Both the position numbers and the translations under genes were made by a program. Below are positions 25,307 through 36,827 of a stretch of 64,000 nucleotides of DNA, in pieces; the stretch's first letter is position 1, and each line of letters opens with the position of its first letter. Origin of the DNA: Balanoglossus misakiensis. Taxonomy: Eukaryota > Hemichordata. The stretch spans positions 11,594,001 to 11,658,000 of the forward strand of contig CM082583.2 in assembly GCA_040954595.2 (NCBI GenBank), read 5' to 3'. The notes below the pieces were generated by a model. The model saw only the letters and a program-made list of their open reading frames with translations. It was not told where the DNA came from and did not search any database.

Positions 25307-26896
25307 ATGGAAACGACATCTTCTATCACTGATGGAGTTAGCCAAGCCATATCTGCCATGACCGCCACCGCAGCTACAGTTGCTATAGAGATAACAACAC
25401 AGATGACAGCGGATGGAACGGGAACATCATCCTCTAACATGACGACCGGCATTGTGTCGACCGAACCCAATTATCTGAACTACAGCGGGAATTTCACCAA
25501 CTCAACCGAGGCCGTGGGCCCGGCGTTGCCCACAATCAAAGCATGGCAACTGACATTGGCCAAGGTCAACGAATGGACCATGACAGTCACCTTGATCATC
25601 ATCATGCTGGGCATGGGAGCAACCATGACCTTGAGGGAGCTGTGGTCCAACATCAGACGCCCTTACGGAGTCATCATCGGCGCCGTGTCTCAGTTTCTGG
25701 TGATGCCGCTGTGTGGTTTCGCCGTGGCGCACGCAACCAATATGTCGGCGCCCTACGCCATCGGAACTTTGATCATCTGCTGTTGCCCGGGCGGGACTTT
25801 GTCTAACATCTTTTGCTACTGGTCGGACGGCGACGTTGTTTTGAGGTAACGTAATGAAATAAGTATATGTAATTAAAGCCTTTTCCTGCTGTTGACTGCT
25901 CTTCTAAAAGTATAGTATGTGATAGAAGTTTTGTTCTGTGATCATTTTCAGCATTTGTATGACGTCGTGTTCCACTCTATTGGCCGTCGGGATGATGCCG
26001 CTATGCCTGTTCATCTACAGCCGTAGTTGGACCGAGCCAGGGGGCGCTGTCATACCCTACGCGAACATCATGATCTCGCTGGTCTGTGTGGTCGTGCCGG
26101 CCGCAGCCGGGTGCCTCTGCAAACACAAACTCCCGAAAGTGGCCAAGTATATCACTAAGGTAGCTATGAGCTAAAGTAACGTAAAACCATACAATCTCGT
26201 GTGTCTATCAAAAGGTGGTAAGGCCAATTGAGATGTTTGGTTATCTTCTGAAGACTTTTTTGTCGACAGACAAAACACATTTTTGACAGATTTTTGTTTC
26301 CCTTTCCATTCCAACAGATTTCCAGCGTTGTCGGAGTTATTGGAATCGTTGCTGCCTTGGTCTTCGTGATTCTACTGAACCCGGGAATGTTCAATTCCGG
26401 CTGGCAGGCCTGGGTGGCGGCGTCCACTCTGCCAATATGGGGTTTCTGTTTCGGTTATATCGTGTCAAGCATCTTCCGCCTGAGCCATCCCAAGCGACGC
26501 ACGGTTGCCTTCGAGACCGGTTGCCAGAACGTCGCTCTCGCTCTCACCATCATCACTCTGTCGTATCCGAGAGGTCCGGAGCAGCTTCTCATGATGGTGG
26601 TACCCTCGCTGTTCGGCCCGTTCATGAGCATCGACGCGGTGTTCTTCGTCGCCTTGTATCGCTGCTGGAGGCGCTTCTGCGCCAAATCGAAGGACAAGGA
26701 GGAAGAGGAGAAGATTGTCGGCCGCGAAGAAAATGGCAACGTCAAACAGAACGGTGGAGAGGGCGCTGTGGCCGTCTCCGCAGGTCATGTGACCCTCGAC
26801 GAGGTCAAGTACCGCGATGTGGCTGTAAATACGGATCAGACATACACAAACAAGGCATTTGAACAAGAAGAACAGGGAAAAGACGATTCTAAATAA
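25307..26896 (+). CDS. SLC10-type sodium/bile-acid (organic anion) cotransporter, copy A
   Basis: Multipass Na+-coupled symporter of the ASBT/SLC10A2 type. Three exons: 25307-25845, 25952-26159 and 26318-26896, coding for 441 residues. I chose the second Met (25307, context GCCATGG) rather than the in-frame Met ten codons upstream. A Ser/Thr-rich, potentially N-glycosylated extracellular N-terminus of about 90 residues (several NxT/S) precedes the first helix (TVTLIIIMLGMGATMTL). Diagnostic motifs are RRPYGVIIGAVSQF, CCPGGTLSN, SDGDVVLS, MTSCSTLLAVGMMPL and the Na+-site FETGCQN (Glu315, Gln319, Asn320). A charged cytoplasmic tail of about 80 residues ends DDSK. It is first of a tandem of three. 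It shares near-identical nucleotide blocks with copy B around the exon 1/2 junction. Substrate (steroid sulfate, bile-alcohol-like or other) cannot be told. Confidence 0.92.
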
Positions 26897-26973
26897 AGTC
26901 TGTATTCGGTTGGAAGCATTCTCGTAACATTTAACAGATAGCAACAGAGTTATGGAAGGTAAATTAGGAATTT

Positions 26974-26979
26974 AATAAA
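26974..26979 (+). terminator. Candidate poly(A) signal of SLC10 copy A
   Basis: AATAAA about 80 bp after the stop codon. Another AATAAA overlaps the stop codon itself and is too close to be the likely signal. Confidence 0.5.
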
Positions 26980-27303
26980 GGAGACTGGGTTTTACAATGT
27001 GGGGCTCTAGGGTTAGGATTTTATGGGTAGGGGTTTTATACTAGAGTAAATGATACTTGATTCTTCCATTCAGGTGTGCCACTTTTCAACTTTGTGGATT
27101 CCTAACGTGTATTTTGTTTTATTCTTTTCGTATTATAGTGTTCCAATTAACCATTTGAAGTATGGAATTATTAAACATTTTCAGTGATTTCGTTCAATGC
27201 ACATTCTAACAAAATCGCACCATGTAATAAACGTTCTGGTCGCATGTACGCTTCGCTTTTTCACGGTTTCGGACATTTCTGATGGTCGGAGAGCAACATG
27301 ACG

Positions 27304-27307
<4 letters not shown>

Positions 27308-27336
<29 letters not shown>
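27308..27336. repeat. (AC)n microsatellite
   Basis: About 14 uninterrupted AC dinucleotides. Confidence 0.9.
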
Positions 27337-27338
<2 letters not shown>

Positions 27339-28396
27339 CCATTGATACATCATGACCCAGACACGACCTGAGACCTGTGTCTGTCATGGTACAATTACCA
27401 CGCCCGAAGTACTCGCCATGGCATGACCCTTTCCGCATTTCACCATCTCCCGGTTAGTATAGTAGAATAGTACATTCCTTTCTCCCACCCTTCTATAACA
27501 CACCGGTCGTTTTGAGATTTCAATACAATTGTTCGCACCGAACAAAAACATCCCAAGTCTGCGTACAGGGCCAAGCAACGAATCAAGGCTTATACTGATT
27601 TTCTTACAGCACCTGCGGGCAGACTATTAAACATTGGTTAATGCACCAATCCCGTCACTTTCATTGACGTCATTTTTGCTCTCTCAGCCATTGCGCCTAC
27701 CCTGACATACGTCCATTCATCTTAAGCTATTTTCTCTGGTCACTTTCTTTCTTTCCTCTACCTTGTTCAGCTGAAAAGCTACCACTTAGTAGCTGCCCTT
27801 CTTAGCATGACCTGCAAAAAACATGTTAGCTCATTTCAAATCCATTTTAAAAGATCTAGTAAGTTTTGGTCTTGCAATACCTCAAACTGCATCAAGTAGT
27901 ATTCAACTGTTGCGTCCGTGTACCAAATATGAGTTGAACTCAGCTGTGACAATCGCTAGTTCAGTAATCTCTGTTTACTGAACTGTTTACAGTTCAGTAA
28001 AAAGCATAAAACTAATTTATCCAAAGAAACTGCGATAACCAAATTTATTGCATCAACAGTCTGAGACTTTGCCCCTTCAAGGATGTCCACGGTGTTGTTT
28101 TCCAAGTGATCAGATTTTAATTTTGTGTTCATTTTTTTTAATTCTTCGTCACATTTTGCCCCCCCCCCCTCCTCCCCAGAAAAAAAATCGTTTGGGGGAT
28201 GGAGCAGGAGGATAAGGGGGGCAGACGTCATACACGTTTGGTTTCGTTAATCCTCGACCCCGTAGTCGATTGAATACAAAGCAGACAAGAGGTCGTTACA
28301 CTATAATACTCAATGTTTGCGCCTCTGTCTCCCGCGGAGAACCATAGACAGTAGAGGGAGAGTATAACGACAGAAGCTACAGACTGAACTATCGCC

Positions 28397-29857
28397 ATGG
28401 AAGTCACATCAAACACGACCGAGACTACAACGGCTTTCGCCGAAATAACCACCGATGGTGAACTTCAGAAGTTTGCATCGGCATTTTCCAGTCTCTCCAA
28501 CGACAGCGGGAACTCCACTGACTTCTCCGAAGTTCCCGGAGCGGATGCGCAGAAAGAGACGTTGGCAGTGTTACATCAGTGGACGGTAACAATCACCTTA
28601 ATAGTTATCATGCTGGGGATGGGAGCAACTTTAACTGTGAAAGAGATTTGGTCCATCATTCGGCGCCCTTACGGAGTCATCATCGGCGCCGTGTCTCAGT
28701 TTCTGATCATGCCGCTATGTGGTTTCGCCGTGGCGCACGCAACCAGTATGTCTGCGCCTCACGCAATTGGAACTCTGATCATTTGTTGCTGTCCCGGTGG
28801 CAGTTCGTCTAACATCTTTTGCTACTGGTCGGACGGTGATGTTGTTTTGAGGTAAAGTATACGTAGAGCTGCGTTCATAGACACCTGTGGCAGGAGAATT
28901 TTAAGGAAACTCCATCAGCAGTGCAGCATACACTAAAACTTGTTTCATTTTCCACCCATTTCGAACTTTTGGAACCGATCATTTTGACTGCAGCATAGTC
29001 TGTTTTACTTTTTTTCAGCATTTGTATGACGTCATGTTCCACTCTATTGGCCGTCGGGATGATGCCGCTATGCCTGTTCATCTACAGTCGCAGTTGGACC
29101 GAACCTGGGGGCGCTGTCATACCCTACGCGAACATCATGATCTCACTGGCTTATGTCGTTATACCGGCTGCAATTGGTTGTCTTTGCAAATACAAACTAC
29201 CGAAAGTGGCCAAGTATATCCCTCGGGTGAGTGTCCTTTTCTTTGTTTCCCTGATGTGAATGTTTTGGACATCGTATAAACATCACCCATATTATGGAGG
29301 CCCATAGTAACAACCCTTTAGAATGTTCTGACTTTTCCTTTTGCCTCTCTTCACAGATTTCCAGCATAATAGCGATGATTGGAATACTGGCTACGGTGGT
29401 GTTAGTGATTCTTCGCAGCCCCGATATTTTCGGTTTAGGCTGGCAGGCCTGGGTGGCGGCTTCCGTTCTTCCCGCCTGCGGATTCTGCCTGGGGTATATC
29501 CTGTCCACCGCCTTCCGCCTGAGCCGCCCCAAGCGACGCACGGTTGCCCTGGAGACCGGGCTTCAGAACGTCACCCTGGCCATGTCCCTCATCACGATGT
29601 CGTTCTCCCCCAGTCGGGATCAGCTCCTCATGATGATGGTGCCGGCCTTGTTCGCGTTCTTCATGAACGTCGAAGCTATAATCTTCGTCGCTGTCTATCG
29701 CTGTGTGAAGAGGTTCTGTTCCAAATCCACGGAACCGGAAAAAGAGGGTGGCGGGGAAACGGTTGCCGAGGACAACGGCATTGCAAGGGCCAGTGTCGAT
29801 GAGCTGACCCTCGATGAGGTCAAGGGTCAGGATGCCAAGATACAGAAGAGTGAATAA
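28397..29857 (+). CDS. SLC10-type sodium/bile-acid (organic anion) cotransporter, copy B
   Basis: Three exons: 28397-28851, 29019-29226 and 29357-29857, coding for 387 residues. Intron positions and phases match copy A exactly (phase 2, then 0; exon 2 is 208 bp in both). A short Thr/Ser-rich extracellular N-terminus with NxT/S sites precedes TITLIVIMLGMGATLTV. RRPYGVIIGAVSQF, CCPGGSSSN, SDGDVVLS, MTSCSTLLAVGMMPL and the Na+-site LETGLQN follow. The N-terminus is 28 residues shorter than copy A, and the third exon and tail are clearly diverged. By contrast, the end of exon 1 and most of exon 2 are almost the same at DNA level. A patchwork like this points to gene conversion or a partial recent exchange. 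Transport of amphipathic organic anions with Na+ is the family role. Confidence 0.92.
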
Positions 29858-30667
29858 TAATCAAATTACATGTAGATGTATATAGAAACCTGTCTAAACC
29901 ACAGGCGAATCAGGCATTCTTGTTGTGTACAATTTGCAATTTGTGGAGCAAAAAATAAAGATTTTAGTCGCTTTTTATTTGTATGCATTTTGGACGTGTC
30001 GAGAGTGAATGGTCTATTGTGACATGCATGGTTAAGTTCAGCTTTACACCCATACCAGCGTCCAAATGACCTGGCCGGCTTCACATTGCCTCCCCCCCCC
30101 CCCCCCCACACACACGTCACACAAGAAAACAATTTGAAATCGGTCAGCCCCGATCGAAGTTTGCTCGATTTGGGTTGGTGTTCGGGACAAGAGCCGTGCG
30201 CGTTTATTGGCACGAGTTGGCACTTCGGAACTCGGACAATATTGTGGTAGGTGTTTTAGAGAATAGGATGTGTTCGTTTGGTCAAGAATGTGGGGTCCTT
30301 CTGACGGCGTAAGATGACTAGACATACGTGTGTGTGTGTTTGGGGGGGGGGGTGCTTACAAGGCTTATTTTTCTCGTACCTGTGCAGTATGGAAACAGCG
30401 TTCTTCCATATACACTTTTCCTAGAGCAGGGAGCGTGGCTTTGTTTCATTTTAATACTCGTTAAAAATTCCCACGCTTCAGTTTAAAGGAATGTTGATCC
30501 GAATTCAGTTTCTTAATTCGCGTAGCGATCCGACTTTTAATAGCGTCTGGGCCAGTGGGATATGCTGGTAACAAAAGAATGTATTCAGATTTAAATGAGT
30601 CGACATTTTCCTTTCACAAAGCTGCCTCGTTTTGTGTCCCGTTCACAGCTTTGTTGTCGCCCAGTAG
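29858..30667. other. Intergenic region between SLC10 copies B and C
   Basis: No gene. A C-run joined to CACACACG (about 30086-30116) and a GTGTGTGT joined to a G-run (about 30327-30351) form a low-complexity inverted pair separated by roughly 210 bp. Confidence 0.5.
29954..29959 (+). terminator. Poly(A) signal of SLC10 copy B
   Basis: AATAAA about 100 bp after the stop codon. Confidence 0.55.
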
Positions 30668-30674
30668 TATAAAA
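30668..30674 (+). promoter_or_regulatory. TATA box of SLC10 copy C
   Basis: TATAAAA about 30 bp upstream of the inferred noncoding first exon. A second TATATAT at 30716-30722 is an alternative. Confidence 0.5.
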
Positions 30675-30699
30675 CACCACCCAGCATCTGAACAGATCG

Positions 30700-30773
30700 C
30701 AGCGAACAGCGTGGGTATATATGAGCACCTGGGCAGATCGCTTGCAAGTTTCCACGTCGGAACTGTCGACTAG
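30700..30773 (+). other. Inferred noncoding first exon of SLC10 copy C
   Basis: The start is estimated from the TATA box. The end is the strong donor in CTAG|GTAAGAA at 30773/30774. The matching acceptor is CTCTCTACAG ending at 31461, 31 bp before the start codon at 31493. The exon is inferred and not proven. Confidence 0.4.
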
Positions 30774-31492
30774 GTAAGAATCTCCCGTTTTGTATTTTGC
30801 GAAACTAATCTTTGCTTTGCTGCTGAGCGCTTTACATTTGTTTGAAGTTAGAAAGTAATAACTGTTTACAGCAAGCTATCTGTGTCAAGGTATGCATGAA
30901 CACTTACACACGGGTTTGTGTATAGAGAAGTTCGCAAATCTGTTACGTAACGAATTACCTTCCGTTTTAAACAGCAACTCGCCACAGACTGGAGGCAAAC
31001 ACCGCACTTTGTCATGCACAAATGGGTCAAATCCAAGAGTTTTGCAACACCATAGCGCCAAAAAACGTCTTGTACGCTGTACTTTTGGTCCCGAAATTAA
31101 TTTGATGCAAATTTGACTAAAAATGCCTGAGAAAATCTCTCTAACAGTACCCTGTTCACACCCGAAAGAGTTCGATTGTATTTCTCGGCGACCTTGTCAC
31201 GATTTTTGTTCGAGTAGGAAGATATCGTCGACAAAAACACTGTTTTCAAATATTACCACAGAAGTGATAGTTTCAGAGTCGGATAATCTTCTTGTATGTT
31301 TGTCGGGGTCCTGTCTGTCGCGCCTCGCGAGGACTCCGTGAGAAAGTGCCCGATAACAACAAGACACCATTTCAAAGAAGAAAAACAGTCATATCACGTG
31401 ACATGGTCCCCTCTCTCATCTCTCTTTGTCTCCCTCTCCCACCCCTCCCCTCTCTCTACAGTGTACCACAACACACATAAAGACAGGTCAAC

Positions 31493-33335
31493 ATGGACAC
31501 TATTGAGATTGTTAACACGTCCCTCAACAACTCGACGGGCAATGGCACGTTCATGCCACTACCGAAGCCCGATCGCGCTATTGGCCTTGCCAACCAGATT
31601 CTGGTGACATCTTCGCTGGTCTTCGTTATGCTCGGTATGGGCTGCACCATTACCTTGAAGGGACTCTGGAAGTACATCAGAAGGCCTTACGGCGTGACCA
31701 TTGGTGCAGCATGTCAGTTCATCCTGATGCCGTTGGCCGGGTTTGGCTTTGCCCACGCGTTGCAGTTGGAGAGCCCCCAGGCGCTGGGTACCCTGATTAT
31801 CAGCTGCTGTCCCGGAGGCACGCTGTCCAATTTGTTCTGCTACTATTCAGATGGTGACGTTACGCTGAGGTAAGTCGTCATCATATCAACATTGTTCCTT
31901 GTACCATAACTTGTTAATTCACTTCGAACAACTCTCCACTCGTGTCCACATCGGGCGTTTGTAATACCAAAGATGCAAGTTTTGGTGTGACTCCTAAAAA
32001 AGAAAGGGACTTTAGCTATAATTATAATATCTTCATTTCTCCATCTAACAATGTTGCTTCTGCCGTCATCTCATTTGCAGCATCCTCATGACGACATGCT
32101 CCACCGTCTTAGCCATCGGGATGATGCCGCTCAACCTGTTCATCTACAGCCGGAGTTGGACGAACGAGTCGACGGTGGTACCCTACACTGACATTGTGTT
32201 GGCTCTGGTCAGCATCTTGGTGCCGGCGGCTGTCGGTATGCTGATACGCTGGAAGTCGGAAAAGGTTGCCAACATTACACAGAAGGTTAGCGACTGCTTC
32301 ACTTCTTGAAGTCAACTCCTACAAAGAAGCATTACAGTTATGGTCTGTTCCATTGTGGTTCCTGTCATTCGACTATCGTCTAATCTTATGTTTGTGTCTC
32401 CATAGGTATGCAGTGCGATTGCCATGACGATCATCGTGGCCAGCCTCACTTTACAGGTAGCAACCAACGCCACCCTCTTCATCGCTACTTGGAAACCCTG
32501 GTTCCTGGCGACCTTCCTCCCGATGTTCGGCTTTATGCTGGGGTACATAACATCAATAATCTTTCGTCTCGACGAAGCCAAGCGCCGCACCGTTGGATTT
32601 GAAACCGGCTGCCAGAACGTCGCCCTGGCTCTGACCGTCATCAACCTGTCGTTTCCGCCGGGGCTGGCAGTGTTTCAAATGATGGTCATACCGAGTCTGT
32701 TCGGAATATGCATGATACTCGACTCCCTTCTGTTCTTGATAGCATTCCAGCTCTACACGAGGGTGAAGAAACGCCGGGCGTCGGCAGGGGACGAAACCGA
32801 CAAAGTCGACGAACAGACAAGGGACGGAGAACCTGAGAGCGGTCGGAAAACCAGCATCCCCACATTCAGTTTGAATGGTGACGTCACCGTGACCGGCGAA
32901 ATGCCATATTCCACATACGAAGATGACAATGATAACCGGCCTAATTTCAAGCGGACAGCTTACTTGGCCCCGGGTAAGGAGAACTACGCCAACGGGTTTC
33001 ATGACCCGAATGCCAGGGAAATTTCAACTCAGACGTTTGAAGAGGAGGGCGCTGACGGAATGTGGGATATCATTGAGCCAAGAAAGTGGAAACAACTGTG
33101 CGACGACCACGAGACTATAGTTCGCGCGGGACAACCTGGCCTGGTGTATGCTGATGGGATCCCAAACTACGGCGCTGAAGTTGATGGCGTTGCCATGGCT
33201 ACACCAGTCAGGAGGGGAGGCTCAAATACGAATACCCCGTCTTACACCAATTATGCCTTTCAACAGGACATCGACCTTTCCCGGACGCCGTATCTCCTTG
33301 GAGACGGGAGGGTTGTCTGGGAGAGTAGCATATGA
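31493..33335 (+). CDS. SLC10-type sodium/bile-acid (organic anion) cotransporter, copy C, with long cytoplasmic tail
   Basis: Three exons: 31493-31869, 32081-32285 and 32406-33335, coding for 503 residues. A short N-glycosylatable N-terminus (NTSLNNSTGNGT) precedes LGMGCTITLKGLW, RRPYGVTIGAACQF, CCPGGTLSN, SDGDVTLS, MTTCSTVLAIGMMPL and the Na+-site FETGCQN (Glu260, Gln264, Asn265). Intron positions match copies A and B, but the DNA is well diverged, so this is the older duplicate. After the last helix (about residue 313) there are some 190 residues of hydrophilic, acidic and Thr/Tyr-containing tail. That is far longer than in copy A, copy B or mammalian ASBT, and I recognise no domain in it. 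Confidence 0.92.
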
Positions 33336-34250
33336 ACTCTGAATGTGGCCGGCATAGTCTCGGGCGAAAGTTACAGTGCCCTTGCAGAGATTTGGGTAAC
33401 TGACCGAAACTGCACACGGTTCATCTATATATACTTAATCACTGCACTGCCTATTAGTACGACATTGAGAAGACCCGATTAAAAAAAAAAATATAAACAT
33501 AAACCTGTTTGCTTCGATGTTTTAGATGAGTGTATCTCGTTGTTACTACGACTTTTAACGGGTTGCATTTTAACGATATTATGACATTAAGAGTGAGATT
33601 TTAAATGATATCTCTTTTTGTTAAGTGCCTTGTATTGATCTAAGGTTGTTCTGAAGTCGAGCTATATACAGTAAAGGCAACCCGTACACGTATATGTCAA
33701 TTTTACAAAAAAATGTGACGTTTTGTCAAATAAACAGTATTTCTACACTGGCAATTCTCTTTGTATGGGGAACTTCAGCAAATAAAAGCCGATTCAGCGG
33801 CAGTGTCTTCGTGATTTTCACTTGTTTGTTCTTTTTTTCACACAAGTTCACTTTTCCCCTACATCTGTTGTCTCCCCCGCGACAGCAACTTTGCCGTCCA
33901 TTATAGGATCCTGCAGAAACTGGGCATGCCAGAATAGTCCCGACAATACTCAGATTCATATGAAGACAGCTACAATATTTCTGTTCCCGGCTGGAGTTTT
34001 TATGTACATGTACGTTGATTCCCCAAGCCTCGAGAAAACAATAGGCCAACGCTCTTTTCTGCTAGATGGCGCTGTCTGCGCGTCTGTTGCTATGACGTCA
34101 CTTGACGCCATGTTAGATGCCTATGTTTTGATCAGGGGCATGTAGATAGAGAACACCAGTCTCGGTAATATGCTGCTACAAAGACAACCTCAAAGATCTA
34201 CAATTAACAAATTATAATGTGACACTAACTGGTATTTTAACTCTGTAAAC
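33336..34250. other. Intergenic region
   Basis: SLC10 copy C 3' UTR and the promoter/5' UTR of the coiled-coil gene. There is a poly-A stretch near 33481. No gene and no clear TATA box seen. Confidence 0.4.
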
Positions 34251-36686
34251 ATGGGAAACGGGGCGAGTAGCCACGTTAAATCCATCAAACCGAAGCGCAA
34301 CCGGGGACAGGACACTGTCAGTGGAACTCTTCGAGACAGGTAAGGTTCAGACCTTAATTTTCTCAAAACCCACAGAGAAATGTAATCCCATCATGGTTAA
34401 GGAAGTATGACATTATTGATTTTCCTAATCTGTATCTGTAATATTTTTTAATACAGACGATCAAACTCAGATGGCTTTATCACTGACACACTCAGTTCAA
34501 GCAAATCAAAAGTAAGTACATACACTCAAAGTGAGTTTACTGGCAACCTCTCTCAGAGTTCATCTAACCGTGATCTCAATTATCCTGCACAGAAATTCAA
34601 AGTATTAGAAAGAACCGGTGTTTGAACCCCGGTAAGATTGTTTCTGTGAACTGCTAGACAATCGACACAACAATCAAATGTCTGAGGGCGAAATCTATGA
34701 TGCTGCAACTTTTCCTCATTATGTAGGTTGATCTGCTGCAGCAACAGTTGCTGGAATGTCAGGAAATGCTGGCAGCAGCGGAAGAGAGAGTGGAAAAGGG
34801 AAAAATACTGGAACAACAGGTACGCCACTTTGCTAAGTCCTATCTCAGTCACTTCATGGAATCTTTCTTTTGTTATTTACAAATCTTCCTTTGAACGATT
34901 TGAAGGAACAAGTCATGATCAATCAAAATGATGGGAGGAATCTTGACAACACTGCAACACTCACACTAAGAAAATTTACCAAGTAATTTTTTTACAGATA
35001 GCTGAGGTTGAAGGACAGAATTTTGAACTTTCCGATAAAGTGACCTCCTTAGAAGAGGAGGTGCAAATGCTGAGGCGTGAAAATGAAGAACTGAACCAGG
35101 AAGACTTCACAGAAACTGTGAAAGCCAAGGACCAGGTGAGTTGCAAGATGTCTCTACAATGATCTAAACTGTGTTAGTTAAAATTTACTGCAAAATAACC
35201 TTGTTGCAATTTATGTTGCATCGAAATACTAATCACCTTGTTTTTGCTCATGACATCACACAGTACATTGATCAATTGGAGAAAGAATCTGCTGATATGC
35301 AAGGTGAAATAAAGAAACTGGTAAGTAGCGCCCTCAAGTGGCTAAACTGTCTTACCCAGCAACATGCTCAATGTCATGTACATGTAATCCAATAACCCTT
35401 TAAGTAAATGCCTGATGTTCTGATTATTTTGTAGAGAATCAAAGCCAGAAAGAGAATCAAGAGTGCACAGACTCAGTTGGCGGAGAACAAACAAGAAACA
35501 GCTCTGAAGATTTACAGCTTAAAACAAGAGTTATCTCAACTTGAAGAGGAGAAGGCAAAACTGACACGTATGTATTAGCATATTAGATGTTGAACCATGT
35601 AGCCTGTGTGGTAGTGTTAGACATAGTCTATTTAGTCTCTGTAGATGACGATTGGGCTTTGTCTGTTTTTCTTCAGAACGTCTTGATAGAGCCAGCTCAG
35701 CAACCAAGTCCCGGCAGTTTTCAATGAAAACAGAAGAAGCAAAGGAGGAGGAGATTGATTCGGAATATGAGGACAGTCGGATGAAACTAATCCTGGAACT
35801 CTCAACCCAAGTATCGCAACAGGACGAAAAGATCAACCAGCTCGAAGAAGAGCTGGCCTCTAAAGATAAGACGATCCAGGAACTGCAGAAGTTGCAACCA
35901 AGACCCCCTAGTGGAACTAGAAAAAGCTCAGCATCAAAAGTCTCTAAGGAGACACGGCTGGGTGAACTTAACCGACCTGGCAGCGGGGATACAAATCTGA
36001 ACAAACTCAGAGAGTCTTCCGGTGTTAGTCGACGTAGTGTGGTGTCCAGGGATGGGGTTTCTGTGGACGTTCTGCCAGACCCAGATTCTGGAATCGCAGT
36101 AGATGAGAGAGTTTCGTCTGGGTCGTCAAGGGACACACTTGATACAGCAGCTGTGACTGATGATGTCAGTTCTAGTAGGAGAAGGAGACGGAATAAAAAG
36201 ATGGAGAAGCAAGTGTCTGCTGACTGTGTGGATGTCAAGACATCACATGACAATACAGCAGATGGAATCGGTGGTAACACTTATAGACAGAACTCTGCAA
36301 ACACTCAGGCATCTGGAGATTTAGCTTCATTAGAGTCAGAGTCCAGACAGGGCAGCGGTGGTGCACGTCGGAAAACTAAAACTCACAAAGATGATTTTAG
36401 TACTGAGCTTGATCCCAAAGGTCAGAGGTCGTCGGCTAGAAGCAAGCCGCACTCAAAGCCGAAAGCCAAGCTGGCGGCCAATTTCTCCAGTGTTGGGGAC
36501 GATCCGTACGATATCAATGATTTTCTGAATGACTTTGATAACGGTGAAACAGAGGGTGGATACTTTGAAAAGCGATCGTGGAAGAAAGGCAAAGCTGCAA
36601 GTCTGTCTTCTGCAGACCCCGAGAAAACATATTTTGATGCGGCCATAGATGTTGACTCTGCTCAGCAAGAAATATCTGTTCCATAA
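34251..36686 (+). CDS. Unrecognised coiled-coil protein with N-myristoylation motif
   Basis: Seven exons: 34251-34339, 34457-34511, 34727-34819, 34998-35135, 35264-35320, 35435-35567 and 35677-36686, coding for 524 residues. All junctions are GT/AG with closing phases. The N-terminus MGNGASS fits the N-myristoylation pattern (Gly2, Ser6), followed by a basic stretch (KSIKPKRNRG). Residues about 49-190 and 220-265 are heptad-rich coiled coil (VDLLQQQLLECQEML, KVTSLEEEVQMLRREN, KINQLEEELASKDKTI). The remainder is a long Ser/Asp/Lys-rich disordered region with a conserved-looking C-terminal block (YDINDFLNDFDNGE, GGYFEKRSWKKGK). I do not recognise a family. A lipid-anchored scaffold is a plausible reading of the architecture but is inference. 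Confidence 0.8.
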
Positions 36687-36695
36687 CTCATTTAC

Positions 36696-36701
36696 AATAA
36701 A
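36696..36701 (+). terminator. Poly(A) signal of the coiled-coil gene
   Basis: AATAAA ten bases after the stop codon; another AATAAA-like site lies near 36776-36781. The 3' UTR would be very short. Confidence 0.45.
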
Positions 36702-36827
36702 GACTTTTGCTATTGTCATGTTGTGATTTTGTCCTCCTACTTCATGTCACTGTGTAAAGTTTTGATATTTTCGAAAATAAAACAATTATTTAATCTATCT
36801 TATTACTGTCATTCTTGCATTGTACTA

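Larger units (their letters stand above)
26897..28396. other. Intergenic region between SLC10 copies A and B
   Basis: No gene supported. It contains an (AC)n microsatellite, a short CAGTAAA/TTTACTG inverted motif at about 27962-28003 and a poly-C tract near 28159-28168. Confidence 0.5.

Noticed and set aside
26465-26944. 159-codon open frame on the minus strand over SLC10 copy A exon 3
   Set aside because: Antisense shadow of a GC-rich real exon; Arg/His-rich composition and no homology.
32553-33002. 149-codon minus-strand frame over SLC10 copy C
   Set aside because: Antisense of a coding exon with clear family motifs on the plus strand.
34605-34640. tRNA-like B box (GGTTCAAAC on the minus strand)
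   Set aside because: No A box, acceptor stem or anticodon arm at the right distances.
35531-36280. 249-codon minus-strand frame over the coiled-coil gene
   Set aside because: Ser/Leu-rich antisense of Glu/Ser-rich coding sequence; the plus strand has the phased exons.
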